Positions 50,498 through 59,326 of a stretch of 64,000 nt of DNA are shown here, piece by piece. Origin of the DNA: Streptomyces sp. CoH27 (lineage in GTDB: Bacteria > Actinomycetota > Actinomycetes > Streptomycetales > Streptomycetaceae); assembly GCF_020181035.1 (NCBI RefSeq), contig NZ_JAIQYY010000024.1, positions 1-64,000 of the forward strand, in the 5' to 3' direction. The translations under genes were made by a program, and so were the position numbers. The notes beneath the pieces are model-generated. The model did not search any database, was not told where the DNA came from, and saw only the letters and a list, made by a program, of their open reading frames with translations. Positions within the stretch are counted from its first letter, which is position 1, and each line of letters begins with the position of its first letter.

Positions 50498-50911
50498 GTG
50501 ACCCAGCGCACCCTCGTCCTGCTCAAGCCCGACGCCGTCCGTCGTGGCCTGACCGGCGAGATCATCGGCCGTATCGAGCGCAAGGCCGGCTGGCAGATCA
50601 CCGCGCTGGAGCTGCGCACCCTGGACCGCGCCACGCTGGAGCAGCACTACGGCGAGCACGTCGGCAAGCCCTTCTACGAGCCGCTGGTGGAGTTCATGTC
50701 CTCCGGCCCGGTCGTCGCGCTGATCGTCGAGGGCGAGCGGGTCATCGAGGGCGTGCGCGCGCTCGCCGGTCCGACGGACCCGATCGCCGCCGCGCCCGGC
50801 TCCATCCGCGGTGACTTCGGTGTGATCGTCCGCGAGAACCTGATCCACGCCTCCGACTCCGAGGAGTCCGCCGAGCGCGAGGTGAAGATCTTCTTCCCCG
50901 GCCGGGCATGA
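50498..50911 (+). CDS. ndk: nucleoside diphosphate kinase
   Basis: The 137-aa NDK transfers the gamma phosphate between nucleoside triphosphates and diphosphates via a phospho-His in NLIHASDSEESAERE. VLLKPDAVRRGL and the Kpn-loop region RALAGPTDPIAAAPGSIRGD are intact. TAAGGAG nine bases upstream fixes the GTG at 50498. Terminated by the hairpin at 50977-51006. Confidence 0.97.
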   Translation: MTQRTLVLLKPDAVRRGLTGEIIGRIERKAGWQITALELRTLDRATLEQHYGEHVGKPFYEPLVEFMSSGPVVALIVEGERVIEGVRALAGPTDPIAAAPGSIRGDFGVIVRENLIHASDSEESAEREVKIFFPGRA

Positions 50912-51222
50912 ATCCCGGGCGGAGGTTTCGCCAATTTTTCTGAGGGGGCGTCAGCCGTATGCGGCGGCGCCTGACCAGGGACGGCCGTACATTTCCGGCC
51001 GTCCCTTGGCATATGCCTTGCCGATCGGGGGAACGCGTGCCTCCGATGGACCGTCTCCACAGGCGAGGCGGCCCGCCATCTGGTGACAATGGCGGAGACC
51101 CTCGCGCAGTGGCCGTGCAGGCGCGTTTACGATGGAAGCCTTCACGTCACAGCACCCGCCTCGCCGACCTGATATGCCCTCAAAAGCACAGGAAGGCCAG
51201 ATGAATCCGGATGGGGAACTCA
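50912..51222. other. intergenic region between ndk and mreB
   Basis: It contains the ndk terminator (50977-51006), the undetermined mreB promoter and a 13-codon upstream ORF whose ATG at 51201 follows AGGAAGG. No other gene is supported. Confidence 0.6.
50977..51006 (+). terminator. terminator of ndk
   Basis: Eleven-bp perfect stem (50977-50987 with 50996-51006) and an 8-base loop, 65 bases past the stop. Confidence 0.75.
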
Positions 51223-52242
51223 ATGTCGTTCATCGGCCGTGACATGGCTGTCGACCTCGGGACCGCCAACACGCTGGTGTACGTCAGGGGTCGCGGAATC
51301 GTACTCAACGAGCCGTCCGTCGTCGCGATCAACACCAACACGGGTGGGATCCTCGCGGTCGGTGCCGAAGCGAAGAAGATGATCGGCCGGACGCCGGGCA
51401 ACATCGTGGCCGTGCGTCCGCTGAAGGACGGCGTGATCGCCGACTTCGAGATCACCGAGCGGATGCTCCGCTACTTCATCCTGAAGATCCACAAGCGGCG
51501 GTATCTCGCCCGGCCGCGGGTCGTCGTCTGTGTGCCCTCGGGCATCACGGGCGTCGAGCGCCGCGCCGTGATCGAGGCGTCCACCCAGGCCGGCGCCCGC
51601 CAGGTGCACATCATCGAGGAGCCCATGGCCGCGGCCATCGGCTCCGGCCTGCCGGTCCACGAGGCCACGGGCAACATGGTGGTGGACATCGGCGGCGGCA
51701 CCACGGAGGTCGCGGTCATCTCGCTCGGCGGCATCGTCACCGCCCAGTCCATCCGCGTCGCGGGTGACGAACTGGACAACGCGATCATCCAGTACATCAA
51801 GAAGGAGTACAGCCTTCTGCTGGGTGAGCGCACGGCCGAGCAGATCAAGATCACGATCGGTTCGGCGTACGACCTCGACGCTGACGAGCACACCGAAGTG
51901 CGCGGCCGGGACCTGGTGTCCGGGCTGCCCAAGACCGTCGTCATCTCGGCCGCCGAGGTCCGCAAGGCGATCGAGGAACCGGTCAACGCGATCGTGGACG
52001 CGGTCAAGACGACCCTCGACAAGTGCCCGCCGGAGCTGTCCGGCGACATCATGGACCGAGGAATCGTTCTGACCGGCGGCGGAGCCCTGCTGCGCGGCCT
52101 CGACGAGCGGCTGCGCCGGGAGACCGGCATGCCGATCCACATCGCCGAGGACCCGCTGGACAGCGTCGCGCTCGGTTCCGGCAAGTGCGTCGAGGAGTTC
52201 GAGGCGCTCCAGCAGGTGCTGGACGCGGCTCCGCGCAGATGA
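51223..52242 (+). CDS. mreB: rod-shape/sporulation actin homologue MreB
   Basis: The 339-aa actin-fold ATPase has phosphate-binding motifs DLGTANTLVYVRGRG (phosphate 1), VDIGGGTTEVAVISLGG (phosphate 2) and GIVLTGGGALLRGLDE (adenosine). In Streptomyces MreB with MreC, MreD, PBP2 and RodA builds the spore wall rather than directing tip growth. The ATG at 51223 is preceded by GGGGA and gives MSFIGRDMAVDL, aligning with other MreB starts; ATG 51211 would add four residues. First gene of the mre cluster. Confidence 0.96.
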   Translation: MSFIGRDMAVDLGTANTLVYVRGRGIVLNEPSVVAINTNTGGILAVGAEAKKMIGRTPGNIVAVRPLKDGVIADFEITERMLRYFILKIHKRRYLARPRVVVCVPSGITGVERRAVIEASTQAGARQVHIIEEPMAAAIGSGLPVHEATGNMVVDIGGGTTEVAVISLGGIVTAQSIRVAGDELDNAIIQYIKKEYSLLLGERTAEQIKITIGSAYDLDADEHTEVRGRDLVSGLPKTVVISAAEVRKAIEEPVNAIVDAVKTTLDKCPPELSGDIMDRGIVLTGGGALLRGLDERLRRETGMPIHIAEDPLDSVALGSGKCVEEFEALQQVLDAAPRR

Positions 52243-52424
52243 CGCAACTCATCGATTCCGCCGTACGAGACGTTCTCCTCTCGTGCGGCGGATCGTTGAT
52301 ATAGAGGCATAAGCTCCCACAAATGGGTCCCTTCGGTGTGCGTTTCGCGTGCCGTGCCGGGTTCGCTACCGCGCCGCGCAGGGGCTCTTCGAATTCCTAT
52401 CGAGGAAGGGCACGGCCGCCGCAC

Positions 52425-53366
52425 GTGAGGGACACGAAAGAGAGCCGGCTGCTCCTGGTCCTGCTGATCGCCATCGCGTTCGCACTGATCACGGTGGATA
52501 TCCGAGGGGGCCGGAACTCCCCGGTCGACGGCGCCCGGCAGGCCGCGGCCGCGGTGTTCGGGCCCGTCGAGAACGGGCTGTCCTCGGCGGTCGACCCCGT
52601 CGGCAACGCGGTCTCCGCGATCCGTGACTCCGGCAGCCGGCACAGCCGGCTGGCCGCGCTGGAGAAGGAGAACGCGGCCCTCAAGGCGAAGCTCGGCAGC
52701 GACGACCGCAACCGCAGCCGGCTGAACCAACTCGACAAGATGCTGAAGATCGCGGGCGAGGGCCAGTACGGCATCAAGGGCGCCCAGGTCGTCGCCATAG
52801 GGTCGGCGCAGGGCTTCTCCTGGACCGTCACCATCGACGTCGGCGCCAACGACGGCATCAAGCGCGACATGACCGTGCTCAACGGGGACGGACTGGTCGG
52901 CCGTGTCACCACCGTCGGCCCGGACACCTCCACCGTGCTGCTCGCCAACGACCCCGACTTCACCGTCGGCACCCGCATGGAGGGCAGCGACGAACTCGGC
53001 TTCGCCTCCGGCCAGGGCGACCGCCCGCTGCGCGTGGAACTGCTCAACGGCAAGGCGGAGGTGCACAAAGGCGACCGGCTCGTCACCTTCGGCTCGCAGA
53101 ACGACCGCCCGTTCGTGCCGGGCGTCCCGGTCGGCGTGGTCTCCCGGGTCGACCCCTCCGGCGGCGGCCTGACCCGCACCCTCTACGTCACCCCGTACGT
53201 CAGCTTCACCAAGCTCGACATCGTCGGTGTGGTCGTCGAGGCCCCGAAGAAGGACCCGCGGGACACCGTGCTCCCGGCCCAGGACAAGCCGACCCCGACG
53301 CCGACCGTCACCGTCACGGTGACCCCCTCGGCCAACGCGACCGACTCGACCGGCCAGCAGCACTAG
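52425..53366 (+). CDS. mreC: rod-shape-determining protein MreC
   Basis: The 313-aa bitopic protein has one N-terminal helix (LLLVLLIAIAFALITVDI), a coiled coil (HSRLAALEKENAALKAKLGS) and the periplasm-side beta-barrel pair (GSAQGFSWTVTIDVGANDGI, GDRLVTFGSQNDRPFVPGVP). A Thr/Pro-rich low-complexity tail follows. It scaffolds PBP2/RodA with MreB. I chose GTG 52425 (VRDTKESRLLL), which directly precedes the helix; AGGAAGGG is 14 bases upstream, somewhat far, and a start at 52323 is possible but would add an Arg-rich segment. Confidence 0.92.
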   Translation: MRDTKESRLLLVLLIAIAFALITVDIRGGRNSPVDGARQAAAAVFGPVENGLSSAVDPVGNAVSAIRDSGSRHSRLAALEKENAALKAKLGSDDRNRSRLNQLDKMLKIAGEGQYGIKGAQVVAIGSAQGFSWTVTIDVGANDGIKRDMTVLNGDGLVGRVTTVGPDTSTVLLANDPDFTVGTRMEGSDELGFASGQGDRPLRVELLNGKAEVHKGDRLVTFGSQNDRPFVPGVPVGVVSRVDPSGGGLTRTLYVTPYVSFTKLDIVGVVVEAPKKDPRDTVLPAQDKPTPTPTVTVTVTPSANATDSTGQQH

Positions 53367-53380
53367 GAGCTGACTTCCCC

Positions 53381-54058
53381 ATGCGCCTCAACCGGATCCT
53401 GCTCTCCAGCGCGCTGGTCGTCGTGGCCCTGGTGATCCAGGTGAGCGTCCTCGCCCGCCTGCATCTGCCAGGCGCCGTCCCCGACCTGCTGCTGCTCACC
53501 GTCCTCGGCCTCGCCATGGTGTACGGCCATGTCGGCGGCGCCCTCGTCGGCTTCGGCGCCGGCCTGCTCGCCGACCTCGCCCCGCCCGCCGACCACGCGG
53601 CCGGCCGCTACGCGCTCGTGCTGTGCGTCACCGGCTACTTCGCCGGCCTGATCAAGCCGGACCACGGCCGGCTGAAGTCGGCGACCGGTCCGATGGCCGT
53701 CGTGGTCGCCGCCGCGATCGGCTCCACGCTGCTGTACGCGGGCGTGGGCGCCCTGGTCGGGGACACCGCCGCCCGCCATGTCGGCCTGCCCGGCCTGCTC
53801 ATCTCGGCCGCCCTGTACGACCTGCTGCTCGCCCCGTTCGTGGTCCCCGTGATCATGTGGCTGGCCCGCCGCTCCGACAACGATCCGCTGACCGAGTCCG
53901 GCCCCGCCGCCAAGGCCACCGACATCTCCTCCGGCTGGCTCTCCTCGGGCACCGGCCTGCGCATCGGCAGCCAGCGCGGCGGCCTCGGCGCCCTGAAGGC
54001 CAAGGCCCGCACCCGCTCGGCCCGGGTCGGCCGGATCAAGGGGGTCAAGCGGCTGTGA
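53381..54058 (+). CDS. mreD: rod-shape-determining protein MreD
   Basis: This 225-aa membrane protein has five to six helices from ILLSSALVVVALVIQVSVLA onward, with AMVYGHVGGALVGFGAGLLADLAPP typical of MreD. It continues into a basic cytoplasmic tail (LKAKARTRSARVGRIKGVKR). AGGAG overlaps the mreC stop region, with a 14-base gap, so expression is coupled to mreC. Confidence 0.93.
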   Translation: MRLNRILLSSALVVVALVIQVSVLARLHLPGAVPDLLLLTVLGLAMVYGHVGGALVGFGAGLLADLAPPADHAAGRYALVLCVTGYFAGLIKPDHGRLKSATGPMAVVVAAAIGSTLLYAGVGALVGDTAARHVGLPGLLISAALYDLLLAPFVVPVIMWLARRSDNDPLTESGPAAKATDISSGWLSSGTGLRIGSQRGGLGALKAKARTRSARVGRIKGVKRL

Positions 54059-54213
54059 GGGGTCAGGTCGCCGCGCCGCACGGTCAAGCACCTGTGGGGC
54101 CCGCGGAATTCACCCGAACGGGTCAGCTTTCGCGGAACGCGGGTTCACAGGCTGGTCGTTCATCATTCGTACGCGCATCCGCATCAGCGCTCTGAGAGGG
54201 GGAGACAGCCGCA

Positions 54214-56472
54214 GTGACCAACATCCCCGAGACCGGTCGGACCCCACGGGTCCAGATCAGGCTCGTCGTGATCCAGATCCTCGTCCTCTCCCTCCTCGGC
54301 ACCCTCGGCGGCCGCCTGTGGTATCTGCAGATCCGCGAAGGCGCGCAGTACCAGAAGGAGGCGTCGGGCAACCACGTCCAGCAGGTCGTCGACCCCGCCG
54401 TGCGCGGTGACATCCTGGACGCCCGGGGCGTGCCCCTCGCGGACAACGAGACCCGCCTGGTCGTCTCCGCCTCCCGCACCGACCTGCTCAAGCAGAAGGA
54501 CGACGGCAAGGCCGTCCTCACCAAGCTGGCCGGCGTCCTCGGCATGCAGCCCGAGGAGGTCATGCAGAAGGTCCGGCTGTGCGACGCGAAGACGCCCCAG
54601 CCGTGCTGGAACGGCTCGCCGTACCAGCCGATCCCCATCACCGACAAGGCCACACCCAAGCAGGCCCTGCAGATCCGCGAGGCCTCCGAGGACTTCCCCG
54701 GCATCAGCGCCGAGCCCGAGGCCGTGCGCCGCTATCCCGGCCCGGGCAACTCCAACACCGCGCAGGTGCTCGGCTATCTCTCGCCCGTCACCGACGCCGA
54801 GATCCAGAAGGCCAAGGACACCGACTCGCCCTATCTGCGCTCCGACATGGTCGGCCGCTCCGGCCTGGAGCGCGAGTACGACAAGGACCTGCGCGGCAAG
54901 GCCGGCGTGACCCGCTACGAGGTGGACAACCTCGGCCGGGTCATCGGCAAGGCCAAGTCCACCCCCTCCGAGTCGGGTTCCAACCTGGTCACCAGCATCG
55001 ACTCCCGGGTGCAGCGCGTCGCCGAGTACGAGCTGGACCAGGCCATGAAGGCCGCCCGCCAGCAGTTCGACAAGAACACCGGCGAGAACTTCAAGGCCGA
55101 CTCCGGCGCCGTCGTGGTGATGGAGGCCAAGACCGGCCGGATCGTCGCGATGGCCTCGGCGCCGACCTACGATCCGAACGTGTGGGTGGGTGGCATCTCC
55201 GCCAAGGACTACAAGGCCCTCACCGGCAAGGACTCCGACTACCCGCTGCTCAACAGGGCCATACAGGGTCAGGCAGCCCCCGGTTCGACGTTCAAGGTGG
55301 TCTCCACGGCCGCCGCGGTCAACGCCGGCTACGCCTGGGACGGCGGCTACCCCTGCACCAGCTCCTACTCCGTCGGCGGCCAGGTGTTCAAGAACTTCGA
55401 GGGCGAGAACTTCGGCGACATCTCCCTGGGCCGCGCCCTGGAGGTCTCCTGCGACACCGTCTTCTACGGCCTCGGCGACAACGAGTGGAAGAAGGACGGC
55501 GGCATCAACCCCAAGAAGGGCCAGCCGAAGGACTGGTTCTTCAAGACCGCCCACCAGTTCGGGCTCGGCAAGGCGACCGGCATCGACCTGCCCAACGAGG
55601 TCACCGGCCGCGTCCCCGACCGCCAGTGGAAGCTCGACTACTGGAAGGCCAACAAGGACGCCTGGTGCAAGTCCGGCAAGAAGGACGGCAGTTACGTCGA
55701 GAAGATCGCCTACGAGAACTGCCTCGAAGGCAACAAGATGCGCGAGGGTGACGAGATCAACTACTCCATCGGCCAGGGCGACACGCTCGTCACGCCGATC
55801 CAGGAGGCGATGATCTACGGCGCGGTCGCCAACGGCGGCACCGAGTACGTCCCGACGATCGGCAAGGCGATCATCAGCCCCGACGGCAAGAGCGTCCAGG
55901 AGATCAAGCCCAAGGTGGCGCGCAAGCTGCCGGTCACCCAGGCCACCCTCAAGGGCATGGACGACGCCTTCGCGGGCGTCATCACGCGCGGTACGGCGGC
56001 GTGGAAGTTCAACGGCTGGCCGCAGGACAAGATCCAGCTGCACGGCAAGACTGGTACGGCGGAGGTCTACGGCAAGCAGACCACCGGCTGGCTGGCCACG
56101 TACTCCAAGGACTACTCGGTGATCATGACGATCTCCCAGGCCGGTACGGGTTCCGGTTCCGCCGGTGAGGCCGTGCGCAACATCTACAGCGCGCTCTACG
56201 GCGTCCAGGGAGACGGCTCCATCGACACCAGGAAGGCGCTGCTGCCCGAACCGCAGAAGACCCTGCCGAAGGTCCGCACGGACGGCACGATCGCCGCCCC
56301 GAAGATCACCGGCGACCCGGGCAAGGACGCCGAGGCCTCGCAGCAGAACAACCCCAGCAACGGCACCGATCAGCAGCCCGCCACCTCGCCCTCGCCCACG
56401 GCGGGCAACCGCAACACCCGCAGGAGGCCACGCAGGATTCCCAGGCGCGGGAGCCGGAGGATGCCCTCATGA
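54214..56472 (+). CDS. mrdA: penicillin-binding protein 2 (class B, elongation/spore wall transpeptidase)
   Basis: The 752-aa protein has an N-terminal membrane helix (LVVIQILVLSLLGTLGGRLW) and a PBP dimerisation domain. The transpeptidase domain carries PGSTFK (active Ser, S-x-x-K), EVSCDT (S-x-D) and HGKTGTAE (K-T-G). It crosslinks peptidoglycan with RodA. GTG 54214 follows a GAGAGGGGGAGA site. The last 17 residues (from NTRRRPRRIP) are Arg-rich and use several AGG codons, while the +2 frame reads QEATQDSQAREPEDAL. The natural tail has probably been altered by an indel near 56418. The stop overlaps the rodA start as ATGA. Confidence 0.94.
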   Translation: MTNIPETGRTPRVQIRLVVIQILVLSLLGTLGGRLWYLQIREGAQYQKEASGNHVQQVVDPAVRGDILDARGVPLADNETRLVVSASRTDLLKQKDDGKAVLTKLAGVLGMQPEEVMQKVRLCDAKTPQPCWNGSPYQPIPITDKATPKQALQIREASEDFPGISAEPEAVRRYPGPGNSNTAQVLGYLSPVTDAEIQKAKDTDSPYLRSDMVGRSGLEREYDKDLRGKAGVTRYEVDNLGRVIGKAKSTPSESGSNLVTSIDSRVQRVAEYELDQAMKAARQQFDKNTGENFKADSGAVVVMEAKTGRIVAMASAPTYDPNVWVGGISAKDYKALTGKDSDYPLLNRAIQGQAAPGSTFKVVSTAAAVNAGYAWDGGYPCTSSYSVGGQVFKNFEGENFGDISLGRALEVSCDTVFYGLGDNEWKKDGGINPKKGQPKDWFFKTAHQFGLGKATGIDLPNEVTGRVPDRQWKLDYWKANKDAWCKSGKKDGSYVEKIAYENCLEGNKMREGDEINYSIGQGDTLVTPIQEAMIYGAVANGGTEYVPTIGKAIISPDGKSVQEIKPKVARKLPVTQATLKGMDDAFAGVITRGTAAWKFNGWPQDKIQLHGKTGTAEVYGKQTTGWLATYSKDYSVIMTISQAGTGSGSAGEAVRNIYSALYGVQGDGSIDTRKALLPEPQKTLPKVRTDGTIAAPKITGDPGKDAEASQQNNPSNGTDQQPATSPSPTAGNRNTRRRPRRIPRRGSRRMPS

Positions 56473-57662
56473 CCGGCAACAGCTTCTCCGTCTCCGGGTA
56501 CGGCCCGGCGCGGGCGGGCTGGACCAGGATCTTCGCCCGTGACTCGCTGGCTCGCCGGCTCGACTGGCCGATACTGCTGGCCGCCCTCGCGCTGTCCCTG
56601 CTGGGCTCGCTGCTGGTGTTCTCGGCGACCCGCAACCGCACGGAGATCAACCAGGGCGACCCGTATTACTTCCTCGAACGCCATCTGATGAACCTCGGCA
56701 TCGGCTTCGCCCTGATGACCGCCACGATCTGGATGGGCCACCGCGCCCTGCGCAACGCCGTGCCGGTCCTCTACGGCCTGTCGGTCCTGCTGGCGCTGGT
56801 GGTGCTCACCCCACTCGGCGCGACCATCAACGGCCAGCGCAACTGGATCGTGATCGGCGGCTTCTCGATCCAGCCCGCCGAGTTCCTCAAGATCGCGATC
56901 ATCCTCGGCATGGCGATGCTGCTGGCCACACGGGTGGACGCGGGCGACAAGCCGCACCCGGACCACCGGACCGTGGCCCAGTCCCTGGGCCTCGCGGCTG
57001 TGCCGTGCCTGGTCCTGCTGCTCATGCCGGACCTCGGCTCGGTGCTCGCCATGGTGGCCATCATCCTGGGCGTCCTGCTCGCCTCCGGCGCCTCCAACCG
57101 CTGGGTCTTCGGCCTGCTCACCGTCGGCGTGGCCGGCTGCGTCGCCATCTGGCAGCTGCACATCCTGGACCAGTACCAGATCAACCGCTTCGCGGCCTTC
57201 GCCAACCCGAACCTGGACCCGGCAGGCGTCGGCTACAACACCAACCAGGCCCGCATCGCCATCGGCTCCGGCGGCCTGATGGGGCAGGGACTCTTCCACG
57301 GCTCGCAGACCACCGGCCAGTTCGTGCCGGAACAGCAGACGGACTTCGTTTTCACGGTCGCCGGGGAGGAACTGGGCTTCGCCGGCGCGGGCCTGATCAT
57401 CGCGCTGATCGGGCTCATCCTGTGGCGGGCCTGCCGCATCGCCCGCGACTCCACGGAGCTGTACGGCACGGTGGTGGCCGCCGGGATCGTCGCCTGGTTC
57501 GCGTTCCAGTCCTTCGAGAACATCGGAATGACCCTCGGCATCATGCCGGTCACCGGTCTGCCGCTGCCGTTCGTGTCGTACGGCGGCTCGTCGATGTTCG
57601 CGGTGTGGGTGGCGGTGGGACTGCTGCAGTCGATCAAGGTGCAGAGACCCATGTCCGCGTGA
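56469..57662 (+). CDS. rodA: RodA, SEDS-family peptidoglycan glycosyltransferase
   Basis: The 397-aa SEDS protein has ten helices. It carries GATINGQRNWIVIGGFSIQPAEFLKIA, the conserved W-I...Q-P-S/A-E region, and LPFVSYGGSSMFAVWVAVGL near the C-terminus. The putative catalytic Asp lies in the large loop (EQQTDFVFTVAGEELGF). It polymerises lipid II in partnership with the class B PBP encoded just before, to which it is translationally coupled. Confidence 0.95.
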   Translation: MTGNSFSVSGYGPARAGWTRIFARDSLARRLDWPILLAALALSLLGSLLVFSATRNRTEINQGDPYYFLERHLMNLGIGFALMTATIWMGHRALRNAVPVLYGLSVLLALVVLTPLGATINGQRNWIVIGGFSIQPAEFLKIAIILGMAMLLATRVDAGDKPHPDHRTVAQSLGLAAVPCLVLLLMPDLGSVLAMVAIILGVLLASGASNRWVFGLLTVGVAGCVAIWQLHILDQYQINRFAAFANPNLDPAGVGYNTNQARIAIGSGGLMGQGLFHGSQTTGQFVPEQQTDFVFTVAGEELGFAGAGLIIALIGLILWRACRIARDSTELYGTVVAAGIVAWFAFQSFENIGMTLGIMPVTGLPLPFVSYGGSSMFAVWVAVGLLQSIKVQRPMSA

Positions 57663-57753
57663 GGCCGTACTCCGGGTGCTCGACCGGCGTTTTCTCGCCG
57701 TTCACCCGGAACGGCCCCTGCCGGATCGGCCCGCTTCGCACTAGATTCGGTTC

Positions 57754-59256
57754 ATGGCGGATGAGAAACGCGAGATCGAGCGCAAGTACGAATCCGACGA
57801 CAGCGGCCTGCCCGACCTGACCGGCGTCGGCGGAGTGACGGCCGTACTCGACAAAGGCGTGGTCGAACTCGACGCCATGTACTACGACACCGCCGACGAA
57901 CGCCTGGCCGCCGACTCCCTCACCCTGCGCCGCCGCACCGGCGGCGCGGACGCCGGCTGGCATCTGAAGTTCCCGGTCGCCCCCGGAATCCGCGACGAGA
58001 TCCGCGCCCCGCTCTCCGACACCGTTCCCGAGGAGATCGCCGCCCTGGTCCGCTCCCGCGTCCGGGATGCCGAACTGATCCCGCTCGTCCGCCTCCGCTC
58101 CGCCCGCGATGTGCGCCACCTGGTCGACGCCGACGGCGTGCTGCTGGCCGAGGCGAGCGTGGACGCCGTGACCGCCGAGCGGCTCGGCGGCAAGGGGGGT
58201 GCCGCCCAATGGACCGAGATCGAGGTGGAGCTGGCCGACGGCGGCGACCCGGCCTTCCTGGACCTGGTGGAGAAGCGGCTGCGCAGAGCGGGCGTCCAGC
58301 CCTCGCGCGCGCCGTCGAAGCTCGCCCGGGCCCTGGAGCAGACGGCCGGCCGCAAGCGCCGCAGGAAGGACAAGCGGGCGCGGCCGGTGACGGCCAGCGA
58401 CCACGTCCTCGCCTACCTCCGCGCTCAGCGTGATGTGCTGGTCGAACTCGACCCCGCCGTCCGCCGTGACGTGCCCGACGCGGTGCACCGCATGCGAGTC
58501 GCCACCCGCCGCGCCCGCAGCACCCTGCGCAGCTTCCGCCCGGTCCTCGACCGGACCGTCACCGACCCCATCGGCGTGGAGCTGAAATGGCTCGCCGGCG
58601 AGCTGGGGGTCGGCCGCGACCAGGAAGTGCTGGCCGAGCGCCTGACGACCGCCCTCGACACCGTCCCGCCCACCCTGATCACCGGCCCGGTCCGCGAACG
58701 CCTCGTGTCCTGGTCCGAGACCGGGCACGGCAGCGCGCAAAGCCATCTGGCCGGCGTCCTGGACTCCCGCCGCTATCTGACCCTGCTGGACACACTGGAC
58801 AGGCTCCTCGCCGATCCGCCGCTGCGGAAAGCGGGCGGCAAGCGGCCGGAGAAGGTGCTCGGCAAGGCCGTACGCAAGGACCTGGCGACCCTGTCCGCCC
58901 TGGTCGAGGAGGCCCTGGGCGCCCCGCCCGGCAAGGAACGCGACACCGCCGTGCACGAGGCCCGCAAGAAGGCCAAGCGCACCCGGTACGCGGCCGAGGC
59001 GGCGACGAAGGCCCTCGGTGAACCCGCCCGCGCGCTCACCGCGTCCATGAAGAGCCTGACCACACTCCTTGGCGACCACCAGGACAGCGTCATGGCCCGG
59101 CTGACCCTGCTGGAGCTGTCCGCGGTGGCGCACGCGGCGGGGGAGAGCACGTTCACCTACGGGCTGCTGTACGGCAGGGAGGAGGCGCGGGCGGCGGCCG
59201 CGGAGGCGGAGCTGCCGGCGCTGTGGCGGGAGATCACGCAGCGGACGTCCGGCTGA
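57754..59256 (+). CDS. CYTH and CHAD domain protein
   Basis: The 500-aa protein joins an N-terminal CYTH triphosphate tunnel domain (EIERKYE, the E-x-E-x-K motif, residues 5-11) to a C-terminal CHAD helical domain rich in conserved His and Arg (DAVHRMRVATRRARSTLR, AVHEARKKAKRTRYAAE). CYTH domains hydrolyse or bind polyphosphates and triphosphates. CHAD domains bind polyphosphate granules. A role in polyphosphate handling is likely but unproven. It stands alone between rodA and the radical SAM gene. Confidence 0.92.
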   Translation: MADEKREIERKYESDDSGLPDLTGVGGVTAVLDKGVVELDAMYYDTADERLAADSLTLRRRTGGADAGWHLKFPVAPGIRDEIRAPLSDTVPEEIAALVRSRVRDAELIPLVRLRSARDVRHLVDADGVLLAEASVDAVTAERLGGKGGAAQWTEIEVELADGGDPAFLDLVEKRLRRAGVQPSRAPSKLARALEQTAGRKRRRKDKRARPVTASDHVLAYLRAQRDVLVELDPAVRRDVPDAVHRMRVATRRARSTLRSFRPVLDRTVTDPIGVELKWLAGELGVGRDQEVLAERLTTALDTVPPTLITGPVRERLVSWSETGHGSAQSHLAGVLDSRRYLTLLDTLDRLLADPPLRKAGGKRPEKVLGKAVRKDLATLSALVEEALGAPPGKERDTAVHEARKKAKRTRYAAEAATKALGEPARALTASMKSLTTLLGDHQDSVMARLTLLELSAVAHAAGESTFTYGLLYGREEARAAAAEAELPALWREITQRTSG

Positions 59257-59326
59257 GCGTGCGGGTCTGCCCTCCGGGCGGGTTAGGCTTGATGGTCACC
59301 CCTGTCAGCTCACAAAGGTTCCCCCG

